Position numbers and translations under genes: made by a program. A stretch of 64,000 nucleotides of DNA from Hankyongella ginsenosidimutans (GTDB taxonomy: Bacteria; Pseudomonadota; Alphaproteobacteria; Sphingomonadales; Sphingomonadaceae). The notes beneath the pieces are model-generated. The model had not been told where the DNA came from and made no database searches. It worked only from the letters and a program-made list of their open reading frames with translations. The DNA is taken from NCBI RefSeq assembly GCF_005144965.1, contig NZ_CP039704.1, positions 1,364,001 to 1,428,000 of the forward strand. The letters run 5' to 3'. Positions 26,574 to 38,283 of this stretch are shown here, in pieces. Position 1 is the stretch's first letter. Every line of letters begins with the position of its first letter.

Positions 26574-26949
26574 GCTCTTTTCTCCACTTTGAACGCTGCG
26601 GACCATCCGCAACGTCCGGTTGAGCCCGACTGAGCACCGGCAAAACCGGATTACAGCCGTAAAGCCCGTCCGTGGGGCCACACCCACTCAGAGTCCCCGC
26701 GCGGACGAACGGGAGAACCGTTGATCCAACACGATTTATCCAAGCGCCCTGTTGCGCCATCGCACGGCGGCCAGGGACTTGTGCTGCTCCCCGTCTATGC
26801 AGGCCGGTGGTTTAAACAGCTTCGGCCCAAAGGCGTCGGCTGCACCTGCAGTCTCGGACGGCGCCTCGATCCGGGTTGCCCCGCATCAGGCTGCGCCGCC
26901 GCCGGCTCGGTACATCTGCCCGTGCCGGCGGCGGAATTCTGTTCGCGGC
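26574..26949 (-). promoter_or_regulatory. Leader region between rplA and rplJ, candidate L10 autoregulatory leader
   Basis: 376 bases without a gene. The part next to rplJ (about 26574-26720) is where the L10(L12)4-binding leader sits in other bacteria, and it has paired GC-rich segments such as CCGGTTTTGCCGG near 26635. A strong hairpin (CGCCGCCGGC to GCCGGCGGCG, 26897-26933) lies just after the rplA stop and could be a partial terminator or processing site. The leader assignment is by position, not by a matched consensus. Confidence 0.4.
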
Positions 26950-27652
26950 CTAGATGGCCTGCGCGGCGAGCGTCGCCAGATCGACCTTGAGGCCCGGCCC
27001 CATAGTCGAGGAGACGGCGATCTTGGTCAGATACTTGCCCTTGGCCTGACGGCTTCGCCTTGATGATGGCGTCCACGAACGCATCGAAGTTGGCGCGCAG
27101 GTCCTCGACCGGGAAGCTCGCCTTGCCGATACCGGCGTGGATGATGCCGGCCTTCTCGACGCGGAACTCGACCTGGCCGCCCTTGGCGTCCTTGACCGCC
27201 TGGGCGACGTTCGGGGTCACGGTGCCGAGCTTCGGGTTCGGCATCAGGCCCTTGGGGCCGAGGATCTTGGCGACGCGGCCGACGAGACCCATCATGTCCG
27301 GGGTGGCGATGGCGCGATCGAAATCGATCTTGCCGTCCTGGATCTGGGCGATCAGTTCGTCCGAGCCGACGACATCGGCGCCGGCGGCGCGGGCTTCCTC
27401 GGCCTTGGCGTCCTTGGCGAACACGGCGACACGGACGGTCTTGCCGGTGCCCTTGGGCAGGCCGACGACGCCGCGCACCATCTGGTCGGCGTGGCGCGGG
27501 TCGACGTTCAGGTTGATCGCAACTTCCACCGTTTCGTCGAACTTGGCGGTGGCGTTGCTCTTGATGAGGGTCAGCGCCTCGTCGACGGCATAGTCCTTCA
27601 TGCGGTCAATGGTCGAGGCGATTGCTTGTGCGCGCTTGGGTTGGTTGGCCAT
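26950..27652 (-). CDS. rplA: Ribosomal protein uL1 (frameshift near the C-terminus)
   Basis: L1 stalk protein, about 234 residues. [56 protein letters not shown] and [20 protein letters not shown] are canonical. The frame shifts near 27048; with two bases restored it reads [20 protein letters not shown], then [19 protein letters not shown] and a TAG at 26950. In other bacteria L1 also represses its own operon. It lies 6 bases downstream of rplK. Confidence 0.95.
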
Positions 27653-27658
27653 CGTCGC

Positions 27659-28090
27659 TTACTCCACCACCTGAAGGCCCATGGCGCGGGCCGAGCCGGC
27701 AATCGAGCGCATGGCGGCCTCGACGTCCGTCGTATTGAGATCCTTGAGCTTCACCTCGGCAACCTTGCGCAGGTCGTCCTGCGTGACCTTGCCGATGAAG
27801 CTGCCCTTGCCGGTGGTTGCGGAACCCTTGGCAACGCCTGCGGCCTTCTGCAGCAGATAGGTCGCCGGCGGCGTCTTGGTCTCGAAGGTGAATGATTTGT
27901 CGGCGTACACGGTGATCACGACCGGAATCGGCATGCCGGTTTCCAGCTCCTGCGTCTTGGCGTTGAACGCCTTGCAGAATTCCATGATGTTGACGCCGCG
28001 CTGACCGAGCGCAGGGCCGATCGGCGGACTGGGATTGGCCTTTCCAGCGGGCACCTGGAGCTTGATGTAGCCCGTAATTTTCTTCGCCAT
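27659..28090 (-). CDS. rplK: Ribosomal protein uL11
   Basis: 143 residues, intact. [40 protein letters not shown] and [17 protein letters not shown] are diagnostic; the PP-GPALG proline pair is the thiostrepton-site region. It is the first of the rplKA pair and lies 157 bases after nusG. Confidence 0.97.
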   Translation of the reverse strand: MAKKITGYIKLQVPAGKANPSPPIGPALGQRGVNIMEFCKAFNAKTQELETGMPIPVVITVYADKSFTFETKTPPATYLLQKAAGVAKGSATTGKGSFIGKVTQDDLRKVAEVKLKDLNTTDVEAAMRSIAGSARAMGLQVVE

Positions 28091-28247
28091 GTCTCCAACT
28101 CTTTCCTGTTGCGCCTTCGGGGTATTTCACCCTCGGGCCGGTTGGCCGTGGTGCGGGTGGCGCCCCCACGGGTTCTGCCGGGCTGATGCTCGTCGCGGCG
28201 CGCCCGGCGGCCCGCGACCCGCCGCCCCGGGGACGGCGGCGAAACCC

Positions 28248-28802
28248 TTACTTGTTCTTCTCGACCTGCTCGAAGTCGAGTTCAACCGGAGTCGCCCGGC
28301 CGAAGATCGAGACCGACACCTTGACCCGCGAGCGGTCGTAGTCGATCTCCTCGACCAGCCCGTTGAACGACGCGAACGGCCCGTCGAGCACGCGCACGCT
28401 GTCGCCGATTTCGAAGTTGGCGCGCGGCTTCGCCTTGGGTGCCAGAACATCGGCCTGCGTATGCAGGATCCGGCTCGCCTCGGCCTCCGTGATCGCCTGC
28501 GGCTTGCCCTGCGGACCCAGGAACCCGGTCACCTTCGGCGTGTTGCGCACCAGGTGGTAGACGTCGTCGTTCATGCTCAGCTTCGCCAGCACATAGCCGG
28601 GGAAGAACTTGCGGTCGGCCTGCACCTTCTTGCCGCGCCGCACCTCGGTCACCGTCTCGGTCGGCACCTCGATCTGCTCGATGAAGGGCGACAGGCCCAG
28701 CCGAGTCGCTTCCGACACGATCTGATCGCGAACCTTGTTCTCGAAGCCCGAATAGGCGTGGATGATGTACCAGCGTGGGGTCATGGTCTGCGTTACGTTC
28801 AT
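28248..28802 (-). CDS. nusG: Transcription termination/antitermination factor NusG
   Basis: 184 residues as read, or 178 from the second ATG (MTPRWYIIHAYSGFENKVRD), which is the likelier start. The NGN domain ends with FPGYVLAKLSMNDDVYHLVR and the KOW domain is FEIGDSVRVLDGPFASFNG with FGRATPVELDFEQVEK. NusG suppresses polymerase pausing and links it to Rho or ribosomes. It lies about 50 bases after secE. Intact. Confidence 0.95.
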   Translation of the reverse strand: MNVTQTMTPRWYIIHAYSGFENKVRDQIVSEATRLGLSPFIEQIEVPTETVTEVRRGKKVQADRKFFPGYVLAKLSMNDDVYHLVRNTPKVTGFLGPQGKPQAITEAEASRILHTQADVLAPKAKPRANFEIGDSVRVLDGPFASFNGLVEEIDYDRSRVKVSVSIFGRATPVELDFEQVEKNK

Positions 28803-28852
28803 CCGATCATCTCACCAGCGGGCCGCCAGCCGGCCGTCCTGCCCGATATTGC

Positions 28853-29049
28853 TCAACTGCCCAGCGACAGCAGGAACCGCACCCCGAGCCGAGGATCCAG
28901 TCCACACCGAGGAAGAACACGGCGAGCACGCCCGTTAGCAGGAACACCATCATCGTGGTGACCATGGTTTCCTTGCGCGTCGGCCATGCGACCTTGCGCA
29001 GTTCCTGCCGGACCTGCCGGACATATTCGCCAGGCGTCACCTTCGCCAT
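28853..29049 (-). CDS. secE: Protein translocase subunit SecE (one frameshift)
   Basis: Small essential part of the SecYEG channel. MAKVTPGEYVRQVRQELRKV, AWPTRKETMVTTMMVFLLTG and one membrane helix are typical, ending LGVDWILGSGVRFLLSLGS after one G is restored near 28884. Corrected length is 65 aa, the usual single-helix form. As read, the frame would run on for about 20 unrelated residues. No tuf gene lies upstream; the tRNA-Trp gene does. Confidence 0.93.
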
Positions 29050-29226
29050 AAGTCCTGCCGCCTGCCCTCTCAGCCTTCCGCCCGCCGGGTTCACGTCGCC
29101 GCGAATCGCCTTGGGGTACGAAAAACAAAACACTCCCGCTGCCATGAAGCATGGCGGCCGGAGCGAAATCCTCAAACCTTCCGTCCTCTGCCAAGCCTGC
29201 TACCAACCCCTTGAAATTCAAGAGAG

Positions 29227-29301
29227 GATGGCAGGAGTGGAGGGACTCGAACCCCGGCCCTCGGTTTTGGAGACCGATGCTCTACCAACTGAGCTACACT
29301 C
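29227..29301 (-). tRNA. tRNA-Trp (CCA)
   Basis: AGGAGTGTAGCTCAGTTGG starts the gene; the anticodon loop CTCCAAA gives CCA. Acceptor AGGAGTG pairs with CACTCCT, and the T-arm GGGTTCGAGTCCC is canonical. The 3' CCA is encoded. Its place just upstream of secE is common in bacteria. Confidence 0.96.
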
Positions 29302-29403
29302 CTCCGCAGGCCCAGGGCCTGCCCCTATACGAAGCGCGCCCCCGGTTGCCAAGCAGAATCTTGTTGCGTGCAGCGCCAACTTTCAGTGGCCTCGGCAGCG
29401 GAA

Positions 29404-29479
29404 TGGCGCGCTCGAAGAGATCGAACTCCTGACCCTCAGATTCGTAGTCTGATGCTCTATCCAGCTGAGCTACGAGCGC
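29404..29479 (-). tRNA. tRNA-Arg (ACG)
   Basis: GCGCTCGTAGCTCAGCTGG starts the gene; the anticodon loop CTACGAA gives ACG, whose A34 would be edited to inosine by TadA. Acceptor GCGCTCG pairs with CGAGCGC; discriminator G and CCA are encoded. It lies 102 bases upstream of tRNA-Trp on the same strand. Confidence 0.95.
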
Positions 29480-29614
29480 ATGCCTTCCGGTGCGAGGCCG
29501 GGAACCTAGGGAGTTTTGTTCGCCCATGCAAGCCCAAATGCGGCGCTGCACCCAGAGCCCGAATACACGCTTTTTCCCGCTTCCCTTTCCGCCGGACGCA
29601 GTAAGCATGGCGGC

Positions 29615-30214
29615 ATGTTCCGCCGCAACGCCATGTCGTCCGTCGTTCTGTTGCTGTATGCCTGCGCCGGCGCGCCACAGCCGCCAGTCGATCCGCGCCT
29701 GCATGCGGTTGCCGGGTCCGGTGCGGATGCACCCTGGCCGTCGCTGTTGACCCCGGAGGAGCGCGCCGCCACTGACCGGCTGAACGCGCAGATGACGGCA
29801 ACGGACGCCGCCGCCGATATGAAGGCCATGATCCCGGACCTGCGCCGGAGCAGCGGCGAGGCCGACCTGCTGGAGAAAGACCTGGAGTCGGCGATGATCC
29901 GCTGGACCCGTCAGGGCGCAGCGCTGGAAGAGGCGCTGGATGCCGCCGCCAGCAACCCCAGCTCGGCGACGCGAACAAAGGCGCAGATCGAGCTCTCCCG
30001 CCTCAACAACGCCGCCAGCCGCTTCGATACGCTGCACAGCAACGCCGAGCGGCTGGCCGGCGATCTCGCCATGCTGTCGGTCAACGGCCATCCGGTCGCC
30101 GGTCCGCTACGGGAAGCCGGGGCGGCACTGAAGATGATCGAGGACGCCCAGGCCGCGCACAGGATCGCTGTCGGCGCCGCGACCCGCAGACTGGCCGAAC
30201 TCGGCGGGTCATAG
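29615..30214 (+). CDS. Putative lipoprotein of unknown function
   Basis: About 199 residues from ATG 29615 (or 29630). The N-terminus MFRRNAMSSVVLLLYACAGA carries a lipobox (LYAC) for lipid attachment at Cys. The mature protein is helical and coiled-coil-like (MIPDLRRSSGEADLLEKDLE; TKAQIELSRLNNAASRF; AAHRIAVGAATRRLAEL). I recognise no family. It is divergent from tRNA-Arg and is followed by a large repeat region. Confidence 0.6.
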   Translation: MFRRNAMSSVVLLLYACAGAPQPPVDPRLHAVAGSGADAPWPSLLTPEERAATDRLNAQMTATDAAADMKAMIPDLRRSSGEADLLEKDLESAMIRWTRQGAALEEALDAAASNPSSATRTKAQIELSRLNNAASRFDTLHSNAERLAGDLAMLSVNGHPVAGPLREAGAALKMIEDAQAAHRIAVGAATRRLAELGGS

Positions 30215-30223
30215 CATAACGCC

Positions 30224-30391
30224 TGATGACTTTACGTTGAACCACGCGCCATCGCGCGGTTGCACACGCGCCGCTCAGCCCTTCGTCAAGCTCAGGGTGA
30301 GCGGCGCGTGGTTCGTCCAAGCTCACCGCGAGCGGACTTTACAGCCTGCTTCAGTGAAGATCGGAATGGCGATCCCATCCAAAGTCATCAG
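30224..30391. repeat. Composite repeat with TGATGACTTTA ends (A orientation of inner cassette)
   Basis: Left end TGATGACTTTACGTTGAACC, right end CCAAAGTCATCA. The inner cassette reads CCGCTCAGCCCTTCGTCAAG, then CTCAGGGTGAGCGG; in the copy at 44575 this cassette is inverted. The shared right part includes GAGCGGACTTTACAGCCTGC and AGATCGGAATGGCGATCCCA. Confidence 0.8.
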
Positions 30392-30419
30392 ACTCTTGGC
30401 AGACCTGTTCGCGGCTGAT

Positions 30420-30547
30420 AATTCCTCCCCATAGGGGAGGGGACCACCCGCAAGGGTGGTGGAGGGGTGGCGGATGCATGACATCTGTGGGCCTTTCACC
30501 CCTCCGTCCGTCTTTCAGACGGACACCTCCCCTCAAAAGGGGAGGGT
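30420..30547. repeat. GGGGAGG-type palindrome cluster
   Basis: Contains CTCCCCATAGGGGAG, ACCACCCGCAAGGGTGGT, GTCCGTCTTTCAGACGGAC and CTCCCCTCAAAAGGGGAG, with GGAGGGGTGG opposing CCACCCCTCC-like arms over a wider span. Several nested stems could form in RNA or single-stranded DNA. Similar arrays are known between genes in other alphaproteobacteria. Confidence 0.7.
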
Positions 30548-30575
30548 TTTGCATCCGCACACAGGCCTTCTTGGC

Positions 30576-32920
30576 TTACAGAAACAGTTCCGCCGCGGCG
30601 TCGACGATGGCATCGGCATCCAGCCGATATTCCCGGTAAAGGTCGGGCAGGTCGCCGGTCTGGCCGAAACGGTCCAGCCCCAGTGGTGAGACTTTCTGGC
30701 CGCGCACCCCGCCCAGCCAGGACAGCGCCCCCGGCGACCCGTCGATGACGGTCACCAGCCCGGCGTGCGGCCCGAGCGCCCCAAGCAAGCGGTCGACATG
30801 GCTCTGCCCCGCCACGCCACGCCTGCCGCGGGCTGCGCGCGCCGCACTCCAGCCACGATGCAGCAGATCGGGCGAGGTGACGTTCAGCAGGCCGAGCCCT
30901 GGCAGATCGTCGGCCAGTTGGTCCCAGGCGGCCAGGGCCTCGGGCAGGATCGCGCCGGTCGCGACGATCGCAGCCTCCGCCCCGGCCCGGGCGGCTTCAG
31001 CCAGTAGCCGCCGGCGAGTGCGTCGGCCTCCCAGGCGGCGTCCGCGCGCTCAAGCTGCGGGATGGCGCGGGTGCTGAGGCGCAGATATACCGAGCCGCCG
31101 TCGGGGCCTGCATGTGCTGGAAAGCATGGCCCATGATCAGCGCCAGTTCGTCGGCGTAGGCGGGTTCGAAGTAGGTGAGCCCGGGCTGACCCATGCCGAT
31201 CAGCGGCGTATTGATCGACTGGTGCGCCCCGCCTTCCGGCCCGAGCGTCAGGCCCGACGGCGTCGCCACCAGCAGGAAACGGGCGTCCTGATAGCAGGCG
31301 TAGTTCAGGCAATCGAGGCCGCGGGCAATGAACGGATCGTAGACGGTGCCGATCGGCAGCAGCCGCGTGCCGAACAGCGGCGCGGCCAGGCCCAGCGCCG
31401 CCAGCATCAGGAACAGGTTATGCTCGGCGATCCCCAGCTCGATGTGCTGGCCGGCGGGTGCGCCGGACCACTTCTGCGCGCTCGGGATGCGCGCCTGCTG
31501 GAACACGTCGGCAAAGTCGCGGCGGCGGAACAGCCCGCGCTGGTTGACCCAGGCGCCGAGGTTGGTCGAGACCGTGACGTCCGGCGAGGTGGTGACGATC
31601 CGCTCGGCCAGCGGCTGGCCGGACTTGGCGATCTCGAGCAGGATGCGCCCGAACGCCGCCTGCGTCGATTGTTCGGTCTGTTCGGGAACCGGCAGCCGGG
31701 CGGGCACCGGCACTGCGGCATAAGGCCGGTCGCCGATCTTTGCGCGAATCGGCGCGGCATCCAGAAACGCCTGCACCTGTGCTGCCGCGTTGTCGCCGAG
31801 CCCGGCGAGCGGCGCCACTCTGCCCCTTCGGCGATGCCGAGGCTCGTGCGCAGTTCGGCGATCTGCGCCGGCGTCATCAGCCCTGCATGATTGTCCTTGT
31901 GGCCCTGGAACGGCAGGCCGTAGCCCTTGATCGTGTAGGCGATGAACAGGGTCGGCGTGTCGTCCTGCGCGGCGGCGAACGCTTCCAGCAGGGTCTCGAT
32001 GCAGTGCCCGCCGAGCCCGGTCATCAACCGGGCCAGCGCCGGATCATCGTAACCGGCCAGCAGCGCTGCGACGCCCGGCTCCTGCCCGATCTCGGCGGTG
32101 AGTCGCGTTCGCCAGGCCGCCCCGCCCTGGTAGGTGAGGGCGGCATAGTCGGCGTTCGGGCAATTCTCGATCCAGCGCTCCAGCGCCGCGCCGCCGGGCC
32201 GGGCGAAGGCGGCGCGCTGCGCCTGCCGTACTTCAGGGTCAGCACGCGCCAGCCGCAGGTCTCGAAGATGTCGTCGAACCGGCGGAACATGCGGTCGGCG
32301 GTGGTCGCGTCCAGGCTCTGGCGGTTGTAGTCGACGATCCACCAGCAGTTGCGGATGTCGTGCTTGTAGGCCTCGATCAGGCACTCGTAGATGTTGCCTT
32401 CGTCCAGTTCGGCATCGCCCATCAGCGCGACCATGCGCCCGGCGTCCGCCTCCGCCAGTTGGCCATGCGCGATCAGATAGTCCTGCACCAGCGACGCAAA
32501 GGCGGTGATCGCCACACCCAGCCCTACCGAGCCGGTCGAGAAATCGACCGGGATGCGGTCCTTGGTGCGGCTGGGGTAGCTCTGCGCGCCGCGCAGGCCG
32601 CGAAACGCCTGCAGTTGTTCCAGGCTCTGCTGGCCGAGCAGATAGTGGATCGCGTGCAGCACCGGCCCGGCGTGCGGCTTCACTGCCACCCGGTCGTTCG
32701 GGCCAAGCGCGTGGAAATAGAGTGCGGCCATGATCGCCGTGATCGACGCGCAGGATGCCTGGTGGCCACCGACCTTCAGGCCGTCACGGCTGTCGCGCAG
32801 GTGGTTGGCGTTGTGGATGGTCCAGGCGGCAAGCCAGCGCAGGCGCGCATCGAGCGCTTCCAGATTGGCGATCAGGTCCGGATCGATCGTCGGGGCAGCG
32901 CGGCGGCGGGGTGCGGGCAT
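30576..32920 (-). CDS. AceE/transketolase-like thiamine-diphosphate enzyme (about four frameshifts)
   Basis: Corrected length about 781 aa. The N-terminal half has HNANHLRDSRDGLKVGGHQA, YPSRTKDRIPVDFSTGSVGL and the ThDP/Mg motif MGDAELDEGN with NCWWIVDYNRQSLDA. The later part has HIELGIAEHNLFLML and EGGAHQSINTPLIGMGQPGL. This pattern is nearer the homodimeric pyruvate dehydrogenase E1 (AceE) than classical transketolase, but homologues are often labelled transketolase; I cannot decide the reaction. Shifts lie near 32226, 31818, 31085 and 31005. No E2/E3 genes are adjacent. Confidence 0.8.
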
Positions 32921-32983
32921 GGCGACCTCAGTTTGGTGTTTTCTTGCCCTTTACCGTAACATCCGGTCGCGCGCCATCCCGCC

Positions 32984-33403
32984 TCAGCCCGTGCGCCAAC
33001 GCATGGTACAGCCGACTGCGCGCGCGTTCGGGTAGACGGCGGTCTTGCGGGTGGTGACGCTGACGGCGAACACATTGGCCATGGCGCGACAGCGTTCGAT
33101 CAGGTCGCGGCAGAAGCTTTCCTGCAGGTTGAAGTGCCGGTCGGCCACCAGCGCCTCGATGTGCGCGACGATCGCCTCGTAATTGACGACCGCCTCGATG
33201 CTGTCCGCCTCGGAGAGTGCCGCGACCTCCAGTTCGACGCTGACGCTCAAGGGCTGGCGGGCGCGCTTTTCGGCCGCATGAACGCCGATACGCGCCTGCA
33301 CCTGATACTCCTCGAGGAACAGCGTATAGCGATACGCCGCCGGGCAGGGCGGCGGCGCGTCGACGTCGCTATGATGTTGCGGCGGGCGAGAGACGTCATC
33401 CAT
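32984..33403 (-). CDS. folB: Dihydroneopterin aldolase
   Basis: 139 residues, intact. Folate-pathway enzyme that cleaves dihydroneopterin. Recognisable parts are LFLEEYQVQARIGVHAAEKR, PLSVSVELEV, SIEAVVNYEAIVAHIEALVA and FNLQESFCRDLIERC, with a C-terminal VTTRKTAVYPNARAVGCTM. The N-terminal 25 residues are longer than usual. It is 63 bases upstream of the AceE-like gene in the same direction; no folP or folK is near. Confidence 0.85.
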   Translation of the reverse strand: MDDVSRPPQHHSDVDAPPPCPAAYRYTLFLEEYQVQARIGVHAAEKRARQPLSVSVELEVAALSEADSIEAVVNYEAIVAHIEALVADRHFNLQESFCRDLIERCRAMANVFAVSVTTRKTAVYPNARAVGCTMRWRTG

Positions 33404-33550
33404 GCCCGCCCCTCACCACGCCCACGGCACGGCGTCAAGCGCGACGCCTGGCGTCCCGTTCATCCCGCGCGCGCAATTCGTCGCCTGTGTTGTAACGCGA
33501 TGCGCGGATAAGGCGAATGATGTACGATGTGACTGCTTCAGGAGGACCAT

Positions 33551-34033
33551 ATGAGCCGTGTCATTCTCAAGGCGGCCGCCATTGCGGCGGTCTTCGCCCT
33601 GTCCGGCGGCGTTGCCGCGGTGCTCACGCCTGCGCTGGCGTCCGATGAGGTTTTCGTCAACGATCAGGGTGTCGCGATCCGCGGCTACGATCCGGTCTCC
33701 TACTTCAAGGGCGCGGGCCTGCCGGGCAAGCCCGAATTCGCCTCGAAGCATCAAGGTGCAACCTATTACTTCGCCAGTGCCGAGAACAAGGTGACGTTCG
33801 AGGCCAACCCGGCGGCCTACACGCCGCAGTTTGGCGGCTACTGCGCGCTCGGTACTGCCTATGGCGGCAAATTCCGCACCGATCCCTCAACCGGCAAGGT
33901 GGTGGACGGCAAGCTCTACTTCAACAAGAACCCGGATGTCGCCAAGTCCTGGAATAAGGACATCCCCGGCTACATCGCCAAGGCCAACAGCAAGTGGCCC
34001 AAGGTCATCGGCAAGAGCATCGACGGCGGTTGA
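33551..34033 (+). CDS. Secreted YHS-domain protein
   Basis: 160 residues, intact, with a signal peptide (MSRVILKAAAIAAVFALSGG to ALA). The YHS domain reads VAIRGYDPVSYFKGAGLPGK, YYFASAENKVTFEANP and FGGYCALGTAYGGKF. YHS domains often bind metals and occur in copper or heavy-metal proteins; the exported single-domain form is common in alphaproteobacteria with unknown function. GGAGG precedes the ATG. It is divergent from folB. Confidence 0.85.
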   Translation: MSRVILKAAAIAAVFALSGGVAAVLTPALASDEVFVNDQGVAIRGYDPVSYFKGAGLPGKPEFASKHQGATYYFASAENKVTFEANPAAYTPQFGGYCALGTAYGGKFRTDPSTGKVVDGKLYFNKNPDVAKSWNKDIPGYIAKANSKWPKVIGKSIDGG

Positions 34034-34055
34034 GGGCAAGCGGCATCAGAACGTG

Positions 34056-34191
34056 GTGACTTTAGATAGAGTCGTCATTGCGAGGCGGAAAGCCTAAGCA
34101 ATCCAGGAACACCCGTGTTTTCATGGATTGCCGCGTCGGCCTATCGGCCTCCTCGCAATGACGCATGGTTCAACCTAAAGTCATCACTGTC
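34056..34191. repeat. Composite repeat with TGACTTTA/TAAAGTCA ends
   Basis: GTGACTTTAGATAGAGTCGT at the left, TTCAACCTAAAGTCATCAC at the right. The cargo is the inverted pair GTCATTGCGAGG/CCTCGCAATGAC with an AGCAATCCAGGAACACC core, the same cargo as at 16475 but in the opposite orientation. A further short GTCATCACGGCTTTCGCTGG hairpin follows at about 34212. Confidence 0.75.
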
Positions 34192-34286
34192 TAAGTTTCA
34201 CTCCTATTCGTCATCACGGCTTTCGCTGGGATGACGGTGTCTCAATGGGTCAATGTCTGTGCAATCTGTGTGAGCGCCCGCGCGCT

Positions 34287-36972
<2,686 letters not shown>

Positions 36973-37288
36973 CGCGGATGTCCTCTCGTTGATTTTGCGC
37001 AAGCCTTGTGGCGGATCGCTGGCGCTTTGTGAAGCGGTTGTCGCCTTTGGTCTCACCTGTCCCGCGGCGTATATCCTCGGTTAACCTGCACTGCGTATAG
37101 AGTGGGGACGAGCTTTGCTACCGAGAGCTAGACCTTTCCCGTTTTTGATTGAATCACTTTTGGCGAGGCAATCAAAACGGACAAGAAGGGTCTACACAAA
37201 GAGTGAGAGCCTTTCTTATCGCCTTCGCTTGAGGCCCTTGTGTTAAAGTGCCTCGGTCTCCGCCGGAAAGGCTCCAGGAACGGGTCGG
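36973..37288. other. Intergenic region between divergent acnA and GAF genes
   Basis: 316 bases, less GC-rich than its surroundings in the middle. It contains the two-step hairpin at 37129-37194 and must carry both divergent promoters; no clear boxes were found. Confidence 0.5.
37129..37194. repeat. Two-step interrupted hairpin
   Basis: Outer arm TAGACC, bulge, inner arm CCGTTTTTGATTG, loop of about 17 bases, inner arm CAATCAAAACGG, bulge ACAAGAA, outer arm GGGTCTA. The outer arms match those of the GTGA family (TAGACC/GGTCTA), the inner arms do not, and the GTGA is missing. Confidence 0.7.
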
Positions 37289-37818
37289 ATGGACGCCGCA
37301 TCGTTTAAATTTTACTATTCCCCGCTTCTCGAGCAGGTCCGCCTGCGCGAGCTCAAGGCGCTGGACATCATGAACAGCGACGCCGAATCGAGTTTCGACA
37401 CCATTGTCGATCTGGCGGCTGCGATCACGCAGGCGCCGATCGCGGTGATCTCGCTGCTCGACGAGTCGCGCCAGTGGTTCAAGGCTCGGGTCGGGCTGGA
37501 CGTTCCGGAGACGCCGCGCTCGATCGCCTTCTGCGACCACACCATCCGCTCCGACGAGCCGATGATCATCGAGGACGCCCTGGAAGACCCGCGTTTTGCG
37601 CAAAATCCCTGGTACTCTCCCAGCCCTGTATCCGCTTCTACGGCGGCTTCCCGCTGAAGCTGCGCACCGGCAGCCGGCCCGGCGCCCTATGCGTGATTGG
37701 CAGCCAGCCGCGCACGCTCAGCCAGCCCCAGATCGTACAGCTCAAGCTGCTGGCGGCCATCACCGCCGAGCTGATGCAGATGCGTGCCGCCACCCGCCGG
37801 GCGAACGCTCTGGCGTAA
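37289..37818 (+). CDS. GAF domain protein (one frameshift)
   Basis: About 176 residues. A single GAF sensory domain covers most of it: IMNSDAESSFDTIVDLAAAI, APIAVISLLDESRQWFKAR, GLDVPETPRSIAFCDHTI, then, after restoring one C near 37610, NPLVLSQPCIRFYGGFPLKL and PGALCVIGSQPRTLSQPQ. This form resembles the GAF input domain placed before GGDEF or kinase modules, but here it stands alone, so it may be a partner or a remnant. The ligand is unknown. Confidence 0.75.
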
Positions 37819-37845
37819 CGCGCAGTCCGGCGCTAGGACGATCCC

Positions 37846-37922
37846 CGGCCCGTAGCTCAGCTGGATAGAGCACGTGCCTTCTAAGCTCGGGGTCGTAGGT
37901 TCGAACCCTACCGGGCGCGCCA
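37846..37922 (+). tRNA. tRNA-Arg (TCT), with mismatches
   Basis: The anticodon loop CTTCTAA gives TCT. The T-arm GTAGGTTCGAACCCTAC is perfect and the 3' end CGGGCGC-G-CCA is canonical. The 5' acceptor reads CGGCCCG where GCGCCCG is expected, so positions 1-2 do not pair, and the anticodon stem (CGTGC/GCTCG) has one T-T mismatch. An indel error in the 5' arm is likely, given the error rate here. Confidence 0.85.
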
Positions 37923-37940
37923 CACCCTTTTCGGCGAGAT

Positions 37941-38207
37941 ATGGAACGCAACGCCCTGACCCTGCTCGTCCAGCGGCTGCTGCCGCGCTGCCCCGGCCTG
38001 TACCGCGAGGAGGTCGTGCGGCGGCTGGCCGGGCGGCCGCTTGCTCCCAGGCAGGAAAACGATGCCGTGCTCGAGATGGCGCGCGCCGTGATCCGCCATC
38101 AGTTGACCGACTACGACGATCTCTGGAGCCGCCACGGCCTTGCGCCCGAGGAAGCGAAGCTGGCGGTCGCCGGCGAGATCGAGGACCGGCTGGCTGACTG
38201 GCGCTGA
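37941..38207 (+). CDS. DUF2293-like small protein
   Basis: 88 residues, intact. The ending AVIRHQLTDYDDLWSRHGLA, EEAKLAVAGEIEDRLADWR resembles DUF2293 proteins, which share an RH-xTDYDxLL and a VxxxVxxxLxxW pattern. No function is known for that family. It lies directly after tRNA-Arg and ends one base before a palindromic repeat. Confidence 0.6.
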   Translation: MERNALTLLVQRLLPRCPGLYREEVVRRLAGRPLAPRQENDAVLEMARAVIRHQLTDYDDLWSRHGLAPEEAKLAVAGEIEDRLADWR

Positions 38208-38208
38208 A

Positions 38209-38283
38209 CGGATCAGGCTCTTTTCAAAGAGTTGGACCTTTATTCACGTGTCAGAGCGATTCCTCTGACACGATCAAGGTTTA
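38209..38283. repeat. GTGA-hairpin repeat, inverted copy (copy 6)
   Basis: Read on the minus strand: CTAAACCTTGAT-C-GTGTCAGAG, GAATCG loop, CTCTGACAC-GTGA-ATAAAGGTCC, then the linker and GAGCCTGATCCG. The inner arm (GTGTCAGAG) differs from other copies but remains fully paired. The minus-strand TAA at its start is the stop of the DUF3297 gene. Confidence 0.8.

Larger units (their letters stand above)
30215..30575. other. Repeat-filled intergenic region, no gene seen
   Basis: 361 bases between the convergent lipoprotein and AceE-like genes. It is made almost entirely of the TGATGACTTTA composite (30224-30391) and the CCCCTCC/GGAGGGG palindrome cluster (30420-30547). Confidence 0.7.

Noticed and set aside
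29404-29479. The tRNA pair as an integration site for a mobile element
   Set aside because: No integrase, direct repeat of a tRNA 3' end or change of gene character is visible next to either tRNA.
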